Of a stretch of DNA of 64,000 nucleotides, positions 27,662 through 38,606 are shown in pieces (within the stretch, counting starts at the first letter, position 1; the number at the start of each line of letters is the position of its first letter). Origin of the DNA: Allolobophora icterica (Eukaryota; Annelida; Clitellata; Crassiclitellata; Lumbricidae); assembly GCA_963556255.1 (NCBI GenBank), contig OY744611.1:39341714-39405713 (forward strand). Direction: 5' to 3'. The notes beneath the pieces were generated by a model that had not been told where the DNA came from, did no database searches, and saw only the letters and a list, made by a program, of their open reading frames with translations. The translations under genes were made by a program, and so were the position numbers.

Positions 27662-27905
27662 ATGGTTGACGTAAAGACCGTTGTTGTTTCCGTTGTTGCT
27701 CTGTTGTCTGTATTCCTACAACCCGCAATCAGAGCTCAGTCAACCATAAGTTTCTATTCCGAAGATGACTCCTGTTCAGAGGAATTGACATTCCAGATAC
27801 AGGAAAACATGCGTCTGCGAGCTGAACTGGAAAGTAAGACCCCGGAATGCGTAACCACCGCTCAGTGGGAAGAAAACCAGGCACGAAAACCGACGACGCA
27901 AACAG
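27662..27905 (+). CDS. Ig-domain secreted protein, exon 1 (signal peptide)
   Basis: The ATG opens a frame with a clear signal peptide (residues 1-26: VVVSVVALLSVFLQPAIRA core). A charged segment with two cysteines (DDSCSEEL, PECVTT) follows. The exon ends at ACAG with GTAGGC as splice donor, phase 1, and the next exon at 56204 starts in phase 1. The segment after the signal peptide has no domain I recognise. The join to the Ig exons is supported by phase, strand and order, but the 28.3-kb intron leaves room for unseen exons or a different partner. Confidence 0.7.
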
Positions 27906-27914
27906 GTAGGCCTA

Positions 27915-28256
27915 ATTGTATTGTATTGCATTGTATCCAAACATTTATAAAGCGCCTCTCAGGCTCTCACAGTGTTCGCTAATCAGAGGCGCTCCCAGTG
28001 CGAAAGACCTAGTGAATAGAAATTGGTTTTAAGACAGCGGAACGAGGCACTTGGTCCACCAGCTAATAAAAGAGGCACGTGTCACTGGAGGGAGTTGATT
28101 CCATAGAGCAGGACCAATGCAAGAAAAGGCTCGAGTTTTGGCCATAGTGATCTTGGCTCGTGGTAGAAGAAGATCATGGCGATTAAGCGATCGCAATGGA
28201 AGGAGGGAAGTAGCTGAAACTGGCAGACAAACAATGTCACAGAGGTATTTGGGTGC
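27915..28256 (-). pseudogene. LINE C-terminal fragment, piece 1
   Basis: The minus strand encodes APKYLCDIV and LNRHDLLLPRAKITMAKTRA, then FSCIGPALWNQLPPVTRA, the usual LINE tail. It starts ten bases after the exon 1 splice donor. It is interrupted by the MITE at 28257 and resumes at 28604. Confidence 0.75.
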
Positions 28257-28595
28257 CAGTGGCGTCACTAGGACTGGTGTCACCCGGTGCGGTAAGTCAT
28301 GGTGTCACCCTCAAAAAAAGTGATGACCTTTTTTTAAGGAATTCGTCTCCAACGATTTCATCTCCCCAAAAAGTTGATGACCTTATTTTAGTCATTCGCA
28401 TGGTTTTTACTTTTTCCATCCTTCTTTTCCGGTCTCCAACCATAATACCATTACCTCGTTACCTTTGAATTCGTCTCCCGAAAAAACCTGATTACCTCAT
28501 CTTCAAAAAATTTCATAATTTTCTCATGTTGGGTGTCACCCCCTCCCTCTGAGGGTGTCACCCGGTGCGGTCCGCACCCCCTCGTGACGCCACTG
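28257..28595. mobile_element. 339-bp hAT MITE inside a LINE
   Basis: Ends are cagtggcgtcacta and cgtgacgccactg, with 8-bp duplication ttgggtgc at 28249-28256 and 28596-28603. Removing it and one duplication restores a continuous LINE coding block across the junction. Confidence 0.9.
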
Positions 28596-28603
28596 TTGGG
28601 TGC

Positions 28604-28780
28604 TAAGCCTGAACAGGACCGAAGGACTAAAGTGAGAACCTTAAGCTGAATCCGAGCAGTAAGGGGAAGCCAATGAAGATGATCGGACATGAAGAGGAAA
28701 TATGAGACCAGATTAAAATAATCTGGCCGCAGCAAACACCATCCTTGCAGGCTTGAACCCAGTGGTTCTGTCAGTGCCGG
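28604..28780 (-). pseudogene. LINE C-terminal fragment, piece 2
   Basis: The minus strand has MSDHLHWLPLTARIQLKVLT and RSCSGLAP, continuous with the fragment at 27915-28256. Confidence 0.75.
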
Positions 28781-29199
28781 CGCTAGGGTACTTGAGTCCA
28801 CCCCAGCCTTACTTGAGGCCCCAATAACTACGAAATATACACTGCAAACGAGAACAACCGAACGTCAAGTCTCTTATTAGGCCTACTTGCTATTGAAATC
28901 ATTGCTAGCGATGAAAACAGCCGAGCATGGTGGAACGATTAAATGTTAATTTTAACTAGTTGCAACGTGTTGAAACTGCGCTCAGCACTAGTTACTGTTA
29001 CTGGGGTGCTTAGAAGAATTCTTAGTGCAATGTATCTCAGATTTGGGGGAAAAGTCAGGAAGTTCATTCACATAAAGGTAGACTAACAGATCCATACAAC
29101 AAATAAAGCAGAGTTCTTAACTAAACTGCCAAAACCTTGGGCAGCGAAACAAACAAACAAAAACAGAAACCAAATGTGAGCTACATACAAACATAACTG

Positions 29200-29220
29200 A
29201 GAGAGAGAGAGAAAGAGAGT

Positions 29221-29306
<86 letters not shown>

Positions 29307-29345
29307 GAGAGATAAAAAAAGAGAGAAAGAAAAAGAGAGTGAGAG
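29200..29345. repeat. (GA)n microsatellite
   Basis: Long gaga run with a few interruptions. The Ser/Leu open frame on the minus strand here is a translation of it. Confidence 0.95.
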
Positions 29346-29589
29346 AGAAGTAATAAGACAGTCGAGGGTACAGTCCAATAAGCTATGATCCTAGTTAATT
29401 AGGAGACGATAATAATACAATAATTAGAATTACAACAGACACAACAGACATAACCAATTTAACTGGTGGAGATCTATTTTTGCCAGGTTACTGGAATTGC
29501 AAATGGGAATTGACACAACAAGACCTTAAATCCATCAAACCCAAACTACAAAACCAATAGAAAGTTACGTAGTGATTTTTTACAGCTTA

Positions 29590-31440
29590 ACAGAGATCCC
29601 ATTTACTGAAGCATCGGGGGAAGGGTATTCCAGAGTTTAGGACCTGCAATTTTGATCGAGAACATTCTTGTGTTCGTATGTGCAAGCTCATGTTTGTACT
29701 TCGCCGTATCATGAGAATGCATGTCAGAGCCTTTACTAACATCTTTTAGAAGGTTAGGTGGCAGAATATTTCTGGTGAATTTAAACATAAATAGAGCAAT
29801 TTGGTATTTTCTTATTTGGTCGATTTTTAGTACTTTATTACTAATGAAAATAGGATCCGTGTGCGAGCCCGATGGGGCGCCACTGATAGTACGTATAGCT
29901 CTTTTTTGGAGCAGCCAGAGTTTGTGAAGTCTCGAAGCATAGGTGGAGGCCCATACCATGCAACAGTAGGAGAGGTAGGGGTAGATAAGTGAATAATATA
30001 ATTGAATTCTTATTTTAGGTGGTAGCTTATTGGAGGCACTATAAATTATACGTGTTTTTTTGCTACCTTATTTGCTATGCTCCTGATGTGCAACTCCCAT
30101 GTTAAGTGTTGATCAATTATCACTCCCAGGAACTTAGTATTATTAACTTGGTTAATATTACATCCATTAATTGACAACGTAATAGAATTTTCAGCTGGTC
30201 CTACCTTCCTGTGAGATTTAAAGAGCATAAAAGCCGTTTTATCTACATTTAGCGACAATTTGTTCGCTAAAAACCACTCATATATTAGTCGAAGTTCAGT
30301 GTTAATAGTAGAGATAAGATTTAAGTAGGATTTATCCGAGTGAAACAGAGAAGTATCATCAGCAAAAAGTATACTTGATAGAATAGACGAGGCATTTGGT
30401 AAATCGTTAATAAACAAAAGGAAAAGCAGAGGTCCAAGGTTGGAACCCTGTGGCACCCCAAACTTAATTTTTTTTATCCGATGCTGCACCATTGCAAAAA
30501 ACAAACTGTGACCTGTTATTTAAGTAGCAAGTAAACCATTCAAGTTGGACACCTCTAATGCCATAATTGGCAAGTTTGTAAAGCAGTATGGTATGATTTA
30601 CGGTATCGAAAGCCTTGGAGAGATCCAGAAATATGCCAATAGAATATTCATTGTCATCTATTGTTTGAGATATTTTATCATACAAGTCTATAAGCGCCAG
30701 GGAGGGGGATTGCTCGGGTTGAAACCCATACTGATTTGGGAGGATAATGTTCAATTTATTTAGGCAAGTGAGGAATCTATTTGACACTGATTTTTCATAA
30801 AACTTTGCAAAATATGGCAAAATTGAAAGCGGTCTATAGTTTGACACCTCATTTCTATTACCTTTTTTAAAAATTGGGATACTTTTAGCAATTTTAATGG
30901 CCTGTGGTACTATTCCCGAGTTAAGTGAACAGTTTATAATTTCAGATAGAATCGAAGACAACAGCGGCAGACTGGTCGCAGCTAGTGTCGGATCGATATT
31001 ATCATTATTCTGTGGAGTGAGTCAGTCGCATTGATGCACCAATTTGCAATATCTCCTCCGAGGAAATGGGAATAACCCCAAAAGATTTCATCATAGGAGG
31101 ACCTAGAAAATCAGAATAAGACTTCTGAGAAGCCGGAATCTGGTCAGCTAACGTTTGAGCAATATTTGTAAAATAATTATTAAAGGCATTGGCTATAGTC
31201 AGGGGGTCATCAATTATTGCACTGCCATTTTTAAGAAACTCCAGAGGAGGATCCCTCTCACACAGTTGAATTATATTACGTATAAGGCTCCAGGTTTAAA
31301 AAAATTAGAACTGTGTTTAGTAAATTCTGTTTGATAGAAAGCCTTTTCGGCATTGTTCCTAATCGTTTTAAAGATATTTCTATAGGCAGTAAATTTCTTT
31401 TTATTACTTTTTATTACTGCAACGAGAAGATACACCGGGT
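29590..31440 (-). pseudogene. LINE reverse transcriptase copy (5'-truncated)
   Basis: Minus-strand frames in order cover a linker (GSAIIDDPLTIANAFNNYF near 31190) and RT fingers (SNYRPLSILPYFAKFYEK). Palm blocks follow (FLDLSKAFDTVNH, GVPQGSNLGPLLFLLFINDL, and the catalytic SILFADDTSLF near 30365). Then come SKFLGV-type text (TKFLGVIIDQHLTW) and the C-terminal tail (PKLWNTLPPML). The break between 30464 and 30504 is a small frameshift. The endonuclease is missing. The RT aspartates are intact, but truncation makes it inactive. Confidence 0.88.
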
Positions 31441-32140
31441 CAGATCTCTAAATGAGGAGTACGATAGTCCTATGTATGAAGGGAAATAAAATGAGACCAA
31501 GAGAGAGTGATACGTTAAGTGTGGGTAGACGGGTACCCAGATAGAGAACCATATTTCAATATTTGCTTGTCGTAACACACAGCTCTGAGCAGGCCCGTGT
31601 TAATGTGCTTTGAGGCCCTGGAGCACTGTCAATGTCATGTTGGGCCCTCAGTCCATTTTCTCCTTAACTCTTCCCTTTCTCCTCCCCTCCCTACCTCTCC
31701 CTGACTCCCTCCCTCCCTTCTCTATTTTTAATATTATGCAAGGTAATTTAGATTTGCAAAAGTAGCCTATTTTACAGATTTAAAATGTAACAGACTGACA
31801 CAAGTGACAGATATATGTTGAAAATACAATATTACAATACTTTTGAAAAGTTTCTGAAAACTACAAAGTAGAATTGCAGGCCTACTTTGTATTTTACAGA
31901 ATGAAACCATACGGTCAGTACCTTGTATTGTTGTATTTTCACAGCAATTCCTTTACGTATAGTATAATTAGTATTAAACCACTAATCACTGGCGTAAACT
32001 TGTCCAAAATATTGAGGGAGGGGTGGTAAAGGGTCTGGGCAATACGCGAGTCTCAGAAGCTCAGTACTAGACTTTGACTGTCATCATTGCTATTCATCCG
32101 ATCCTTGTTAAACGCAGCGTCCAGTCCAAGTTCGTGTTAA
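31441..32140. other. No gene seen
   Basis: Non-coding, with a pyrimidine-rich tract (31660-31720). A possible MITE edge starts at about 31592 (caggcccgtgttaa), but I could not find its partner. Confidence 0.4.
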
Positions 32141-32845
32141 CCAGCCGTAGGACTGTCTTATCCACTAGGCACAGTGGGCACTGTGCCTAGAGCCTATGAA
32201 ACCTTCAGAGGCCTGCGAAAGTCTGAAAATGAGATATTGAATGTTTGACCAGGAAAGTGGAAAAACGAAAAATTGCAAAATAACAGCAAATTCAAATTTA
32301 ATAACTTTTGTGCTGAAACACTTCAATATAAGCTGTGCTAGCCTATATTTATTACGTGAACTTTGCGATTCTTCGCATTAGCAAAATCTGACGTCAAGAA
32401 ATATATGTGAATGCGTTTAGCTTTAATGAAGCGTTGGCAGTTTAGTCGGGGTCTACGAATGCAAGAGTGCCTATAATCAGTGGCGGCGATCTTGTTTGAC
32501 AGGTGGGGGACATTCTTGAACTGATCTGGTCAAAAATAAGTTTTGAATAGATCTGGTCAAAAAAAGGTCAAAAAATATTGTCGCGCTCACACGCGAACAA
32601 ATTTCATAACCTTAGCACGACAAAATTTGATTACCTTTTTTGGGTTTCTTCAAAATTTGGGGGGTCCGATGTATGGCGTGTCCCCCCCACTCTTAAAGGT
32701 GGGGGTCTTGTCCCCCTCGATCCCCCGGAATCGCCGCCCATGCCTATAATATAGGCACTCTTGCATTCGTAGACGTAGGCCCTATATTAGGCTCCTAATA
32801 TAGGCCCTATAAAGTCGTAGGCCATATATTATAGGGCCTACGACT
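32141..32845 (-). mobile_element. Terminal region of a ZMYM/hAT transposon
   Basis: Begins near cagccgtaggactgtctta. It shares its next 300 bp with the left end of the hAT element at 21774. It lies directly downstream of the transposase stop codon (32846). Near 32770-32840 are inverted ggccctata/tatagggcc blocks. The opposite end of this transposon, beyond 38276, was not located. Confidence 0.6.
32478..32742. mobile_element. 265-bp hAT MITE
   Basis: Ends are cagtggcggcgat and atcgccgcccatg, flanked by identical cctataat (32470-32477 and 32743-32750). It sits inside the terminal region of the larger hAT transposon. Confidence 0.88.
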
Positions 32846-34091
32846 TTAAAACAAACCGAAGACCTTTCGACGCATGTCATTCCGTTGTACAAACTCGTAG
32901 CACACAGCTTTCAGATCAAGTTTATAAATGTGCAGAACTGCAACATGATTCAAACGTTCCTGTGACATAGTACTTCGCAGGTACGTTTTAAGCCTGCGCA
33001 ATGACGAAAAGCTTCGTTCGGTTGTGCATGATGTTACCGGAATACACAAGTATAGGGTAAGTAACGTTGTGACTTCTGGCAGCAGAGTTCTCCAGGTCTG
33101 GTTTTCTTGAAAGCGTTTAATGACATCAGAGACAGCAAGTTTCCTTTGGACAGACTTCTCAGAGGCGATTAAGTCGCCTAACATTGTTAGACCTGTGAAG
33201 TTACAGTCGTCTTGTCCAGATCATCTCCGAAATGTTGCAAAACTTCAGAGAGATCAAACGCCCGCCCTTCTGCTGCATCAACAACGATTTTCTCAATGTT
33301 ATTAACAACTTTGTACGCTTCAAAGTTAAAGCGAGCTTCAATTGCTCCTAGACATTCATCAAGAGCCTGAATATTATACTTGTTTGAAACGATCTTTGGG
33401 GCATTTGAATTTGTGTGAAGCAGACCCGCTCTCAGATCGTTTCGGAGGACGCCGAATTCGTGGCAACTGTGGCTCGTCAAGCTCTAACTTTTCTCCCTCA
33501 CGCGCTACAGAAGCCCAAAATTGGTCATGCTTGGATTCAAATTCAACGGGGGTACCATCCGTAGGCCTATGCATTTCTATTTCCTGCTGTTTAGGTTCTT
33601 CTCGCTGTTGTTTCCAGCACGAACGCAACTCTGTTATCAGTACTGTTGTTGACATTCCGCCACCGACAGACTGCTCCTCTGAAGCTGTAGGCCTACGGCC
33701 ACTGTTTCGCATCTGCCAAATATAGCAATTAGTAGATTAAAACAAAAAATGTGTCAAATGACTGAAGTGACTTAAGAAAGCCGCCTGCCTTTGTGCCGGT
33801 TTTATCTGTAGGCCTACGCCGGTCTGACACTTCCGCCATAAATGTCGAAAGTGACTCATAGTTGTCAACTAACGTCTGGACACTGGAAACTCGCATAGTC
33901 CACCGTGTTGGACACAGCGGCCGCAATGACACATTATCATCTGGCTACAGTGATGCAAAGCATGCATATCGCTTGGGTGAGTTCCGTACAAAGTTAATGA
34001 TGTCTTTAGCGGAATTCATTGCATCTCGGCATTCCGTGATTTGACACAATGCATCCTGGAACATAAGGTTTAGACAGTGGTTGGCAGTCTT
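32846..34091 (-). pseudogene. hAT (ZMYM1-like) transposase, C-terminal half
   Basis: Broken frames read in order on the minus strand. First is HCLNLMFQDALCQITECRDA (about 34070). Then come LRPLCPTRWTMRVSSVQTL (about 33920), a linker with KFKCPKD, and LDECLGAIEARFNFEAYKVV (about 33350). Last is the dimerisation region TTERSFSSLRRLKTYLRS with RLNHVAVLHI (about 32990). The last block is the hallmark of hAT transposases. Frameshifts at several points and the insertion at its 5' edge make it dead. Its N-terminal half is at 36760-37746. Confidence 0.85.
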
Positions 34092-34114
34092 GTTGTCCTC
34101 GAGACCAAGGTCTT

Positions 34115-34920
34115 CAGGCCCGGCCCTAGGGCGAGGCGAACGAGGCAGCCGCCTTGGGCCCCGCGCTTCCAAGGGCCCCGCGCTGCTGGCTATAATTTTG
34201 TTTACTGTGATGAGATTGAACGCTGACAACGCTCACGTCTCTTAGCAACAATACTGGCGGGTAATTTGCCGCGTGAATGTGGTAGGGTGATTTAAGAAAA
34301 GCGAGCCTGCAGATAAAGAGAGTAACAACTAGAACCCACACTATTGTCTATTGTGACTAACAAACTTTCAATTAGAAGAAGGCTGCAAAAATATCTAATT
34401 ATTAACGTCCTGTTCCGTTTAAATAATTCAGTAAAACATAATAACCCGGTATTGCTTTCACAGTAAAATGCTGGTATTAAGAGCCTGATTTGCATTTTGT
34501 GTTCATTAAGCCCAGTGCTTGTTTTCTAGAAAAAAGGTTCCGGAACTGAACAATTATGGAAGGGCTAAATCGAGGGTGACGTCCTCATAAAAGGGGCTTG
34601 GGTTCGGGGAAGGATCTCGGTGAGACCTTCCCAAGAAAATTATTGACGTCACATTAAATTAAAATAACTAAAATATTCTTTTATTAAAATAACTAAATTA
34701 TTTTTAATAGCTGAAAAAAGGTGCCGGAACGCCGTTCCAGAGCGTTCCAGCAGAAAAAAAGCACTGATTAAGCCATTTAATTTCCATTTTGCATTATTTT
34801 AATATATATGGTATTGCCGATACCGTATTGACAGGAAATCAACTCCGCAATGTCTTTTTATGCTTGGGCTCCGCTCATCGCTTCCTGCCTTGGGCCCCGC
34901 AAACCCTAGGGCCGGGCCTG
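34115..34920. mobile_element. 806-bp hAT element with 17-bp perfect TIR
   Basis: Termini caggcccggccctaggg and ccctagggccgggcctg are exact inverses. The flanks aaggtctt (34107-34114 and 34921-34928) are identical. No coding remnant is recognised inside. Confidence 0.92.
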
Positions 34921-35254
34921 AAGGTCTTGGTCTCGAGTGCACTCGAGTTCGTTTTTAAAAGTCTTGGTTTTGGTCTTGAGACCAAAAGTCTTGGTCTTGG
35001 TCTTGAGGTTCAAGGTCTTGGTCTTGAGGTTCAAAGTCTTGGTCTTGGTTTTGCAAGACCAAGACCAAGACTTTGACAGTATGAACAGTCATTTATCAAT
35101 TTATCCAGTAATTACTAATACAATACAGTTGCTTTAGTATTTACACGGTGTGAATGATACTTTACTGTTGTTTTGAACAATTATGTTGACTTCCGGTTAT
35201 TTACCATGGAATGATTTCAAAACAGATTCACAATTTGTACATTGTGATTTGTAC

Positions 35255-35440
35255 ATCCAGTGCTTGAAAAGCTGCTGTGTGTGCCAGTGATTTCAGCACC
35301 TGTAGAACGTATTTTCACATGGCAGAATTTTTATGAGGCACCACAGGTCACGTCTTGGTCAGAAAATTCTGTGCGAATTAGATTTTATAAAAGCAACAGG
35401 CGTTTGGAATAACATTTCGCATGAAGGACTTTTGTAAATA
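35255..35440 (+). pseudogene. hAT transposase dimerisation-domain remnant
   Basis: Plus-strand VPVISAPVERIF followed, after a one-base frameshift, by RLGQKILCELDFIKA. This matches the C-terminal hAT dimerisation pattern. It belongs to the repeat-ended element around it, not to the ZMYM-like transposase. Confidence 0.65.
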
Positions 35441-35516
35441 CAAATTCGGAATTCTCTGCAGTCTGCATCTGGAGTTGTTTTGTTTGAATAAAATAAAAGA
35501 CTCGTGTTTTCATTAA

Positions 35517-36167
35517 CCCTATGACGCACACCTTCCGATCCAACACATTTAGCACACCTGGGGTCTAATGGACCCCATCGATAACACGGCCCCCAGTTCT
35601 ACAATTTTAATAGAACATGGAAATGAATGATCCTAGTTTAGGTGGGAGAGAGTGCATGCAGTTATGCAACATGTTTGGATCATGGTATGATGTTATATTC
35701 ACTGTAATAAATTTTTTAGTGTGATGAACAATAATCAGTTATTCAAACGTACGCAGACAGATTAAACAGCGCTCTTACCGGGCTTGAGGTACTGCCTGAA
35801 ATTTTGATTGCTGGTCAAAGCCGAGTTGTCTATCGTTATGTTTCTTCCAGTTTTGTACCTTCGGAAGTACAAGTCTTTCCATTAGTGATGTAACCGGGAT
35901 TATGCAATAGTCAATTCGTCATGAGACTATCAATGTTACAGCGTGGGGTCTGTTGGAGCCCAGGTATGCTAAATATGCCCGAGGTGTCTATTTGATTTTT
36001 TTACTCTTTAACCAAAAAAATAAATCTCTTCAAAGTTATCCACAAATGTAGGGGGATGAATATCTGAGGAATTAGAAATATATCAGATTTTTACTATTTG
36101 TATCGACGTAGTTATTAAGAAACTGCCATCGCTGGGGTTCAGTAGACCCCAGGTGTGCGTCATAGGG
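35517..36167. mobile_element. 651-bp piggyBac-type MITE
   Basis: TTAA (35513-35516) followed by ccctatgacgcacacc. At the other side ggtgtgcgtcataggg is followed by TTAA (36168-36171). Inside each end lies a second inverted block (ctggggtctaatggacccc and ggggttcagtagacccc). TTAA duplication plus a CCC start is the piggyBac signature. Confidence 0.92.
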
Positions 36168-36229
36168 TTAAACTAACGAGTAGTCCGACTTGACAATTTT
36201 TTTTTGTAAGAATAGAAGTCTGCATAATA

Positions 36230-36560
36230 ATAATAAACAATATTGTTTTTCTTTAAGCGCCTGGAAACGCACTGCGCTGTACATTGAACATACATATAGC
36301 AGAAACGGCAGCCACGCAGGGCGCCTTACATACATGTATTAAGTAGAAGCACATGATAACAGTTTTACAGGAGTCGAATGTAACTGTATTTAGCGGCAGC
36401 CAACATACGGCGCCAAATCACGGTCTACTATTCATTTAACCACTGCCGCCGACTAGCAAGTGGAAGGCAGAATTAACCTAAATTAACGGGTGTCTTACGG
36501 GGTTCGATCTTGCTATCTTCAGCTCTTCACGCCAGTGTGTTATCCAATACTGTACGGCCC
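36230..36560. other. SINE-like fragment inside the hAT element
   Basis: Contains aagcgcctggaaacgcactg and, near 36495-36530, a ggggttcgatcttgctatct block resembling a tRNA B box with following text ending at gttatccaatactg. Boundaries are unclear. Confidence 0.35.
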
Positions 36561-36759
36561 ACCAACCCCCCCCCGTAGAGTAATGGATTGTGATTTTGTG
36601 ATTGTGATTTTGTGGGTCTTTTTCTCGGTTTTGGTCTTGAGTTTGAAAGTCTTGGTCTTGGTCTTGAGGTTCAAAGTCTTGGTCTTGGTCTTGAGGTTCA
36701 AAGTCTTGATCTTGGTCTTGAGGTTCAAGGCCTTGGTATTGAGGTTTAAGGTCTTGCCA

Positions 36760-37746
36760 AGACTGGTGGTTGTCACAATGTACATAAACCGCTTTTGGAT
36801 GAATTGCGGTAAGCTGAGCTTGAACCCCAGACAGCTTGCCCGACATGTTCGCTGCACCATCGTAACACTGACCGCGACAGTTTTCTAAACTAACGTCAAA
36901 TCTGAGCACGTCTTTCAGAATTGTAAACAATGTGGTGGCATCTGTCATGGACGTGCTGTGAAAACCTGCGAATGTTTCATGGACTTGCAAAGTGGAATCA
37001 ACGTGTCGGAAACAGAATGAAACTTGTTCAATAACAGATACGTCCGTTGTTTCGTCAATCATCACCGAATAATACTTATCGGTCTTGAGTGTTTGCATCA
37101 TATTCCGAAGCAGATTCAAAGCCATGATTTCAATTATTTCATTTTGTATGTCTGGAGACGTCCAATTATAGGACGAACGTTTAAGCCATGTTTGCAGTTC
37201 GGTACTATCATCACAGCGTAGGTGGAGTAGACGCTTCAAATTACATTCACTGTCTTCGTGACTTCTGATTGCTTGGCCTTGTCTAGTTAAATACTGCAGA
37301 GAAGATACAATCTTCAACAAGGCGCTTCGGGCGAATTGCATGTTTCGGCTGTTCACGGTATTAAGTTGGCTGCCGACATTTGTATTATCGTGCACAGCAG
37401 CAGCGACTTTCAGTGCAGATTCCTTAAGAGCTAAAGACTGTTCGTGCGCCTGGAAAGTTTCTATGGCATGTTTCCAGTTCGAGAAACCGAGTGACGTGAA
37501 TGCCGCCTTCCGTTTGGTCGAAAATGTAAACAATTGCATTGTCTCGCATTTTCTACAAGTGCTACAGTAGACTTTGTTATCGTTTTCAACATACTCAATC
37601 CAATTATACTTCTCTATCCACGCACTCCGAAAACTCCTTCCTCCTGCATTTTTCGGTCGCATTGTTGCGGTGACTGGCATTTGCGATATACCTGGATACG
37701 GAATGGCCACGACTAGCGATGTGGAGGGGATAGCGACAGTGTCTAG
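36760..37746 (-). pseudogene. hAT (ZMYM1-like) transposase, N-terminal half
   Basis: The open frame includes a TTF-type zinc finger (VYCSTCRKCE, then FSTKRKAAFTSLGFSNWKHA) and the DUF4371/RNase-H-like region with catalytic-type Asp in YYSVMIDETTDVS. It also has CRGQCYDGAANMSGKLSGVQ, and stops matching at YVHCDNH, where the repeat-ended hAT element is inserted. The first residues of the apparent frame (up to 37761) come from the 37750 MITE. The true 5' coding sequence resumes beyond it at 38229-38276 (MDTGEIPTVT), in frame once the MITE and one TTA duplication are removed. Confidence 0.85.
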
Positions 37747-37749
37747 TAA

Positions 37750-38225
37750 GGGGCCATCCATATATTACGTACGCATGGAGGGGTAACATAAATGCGTGTG
37801 TTTGCGTACGCTTGCGAACGGAAGCGGGGGAGGGGTAAAACCTATAACTTGTCTATATTGGTCCTCAAATTGATTGGCCTTCAAGTGAGCCAGAGTTCAG
37901 TCTTTCAGCTATAAGGTACTGTCAGAGGAAACAGGATTGTGGGAGAGGTGTCACCTATAAGATCTTACGTCATTGCCTCTGAACGCTATTATTAAACTAC
38001 CACACAGCTGAGCAGTGAGTCCATGGATTACTCATCCTTCAGTCTGGCCTAAAGTGCAGACAGCCGCTGCCGAACCGACACATTCTGCAGCTGGTCTGGG
38101 AGGGGGTGTGCGTCGAGTATACACGTACCAACGCAGGTGGGGGGAGGTGGAAAAAGGTACGCTTGCGAACAGGGAGGGGGTCCAATTTTCCCGGATTTTT
38201 GCGTACGTAATATATGGATGGCCCC
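37750..38225. mobile_element. 476-bp MITE with TAA duplication (Harbinger-type)
   Basis: 26-bp inverted ends start ggggccatccatatattacg. The flanks are taa (37747-37749 and 38226-38228). A three-base TWA duplication suggests PIF/Harbinger. A degraded relative lies at 1679-2050. It interrupts the N terminus of the hAT transposase. Confidence 0.88.
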
Positions 38226-38228
38226 TAA

Positions 38229-38606
38229 TGTGACAGTCGGTATTTCTCCAGTGTCCATGTCTGAGTTCGGGCTAGAAGTTTTTGCTGCTGTTACTTCTTT
38301 TCTTGCATCTAAAATTCATGCAATTCCACGGTCAAAACTGAACTGCTAATTCACGCTTCACGTCGATTTTATATTCTATAAAGCTGTATTCGTAAATATA
38401 TTGTTTTCGCTAGTACTGTAGTATAGCCAAGGACGGTAGTAACGGCGAGCATTGACGACCACAGAGCAGTCTAGAAGATTCAAAGCAAGCCTAAAATTAC
38501 GCTTAACTAAAACTAATAAGATTACGAAACAAGGCTACAGGGTGTCTACAATTTTTACAAAGCTTAATTTGCAAAACCAGGGAAAATGTAGCTTGAACTA
38601 TAAGTC
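38229..38606. other. 5' part of the hAT transposon, partly coding
   Basis: The first 48 bp are the displaced transposase N terminus on the minus strand. Beyond that no coding is evident up to the Merlin insertion. The end of the hAT transposon should lie in or past this stretch. Confidence 0.4.

Larger units (their letters stand above)
34092..36767. mobile_element. hAT element with (ccaagac) subterminal repeats, inserted in the transposase
   Basis: Starts near cagtcttgttgtcctcgag and ends in ggtcttgccaagactg. The flanks gtggttgg and gtggttgt agree at seven of eight bases. Both ends carry many copies of caagaccaagactttgaacc (34921-35070 and 36620-36770). At 35255-35440 the plus strand carries a frameshifted hAT dimerisation remnant (VISAPVERIF). 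Two other elements are inserted in it. The open frame of 427 residues over 36478-37761 is partly a read-through into these repeats. Confidence 0.72.

Noticed and set aside
36478..36759. C-terminal part of the 427-residue transposase frame (QDQDQDFEPQ repeats)
   Set aside because: It is read-through into the caagacc arrays of the inserted hAT element, not transposase.
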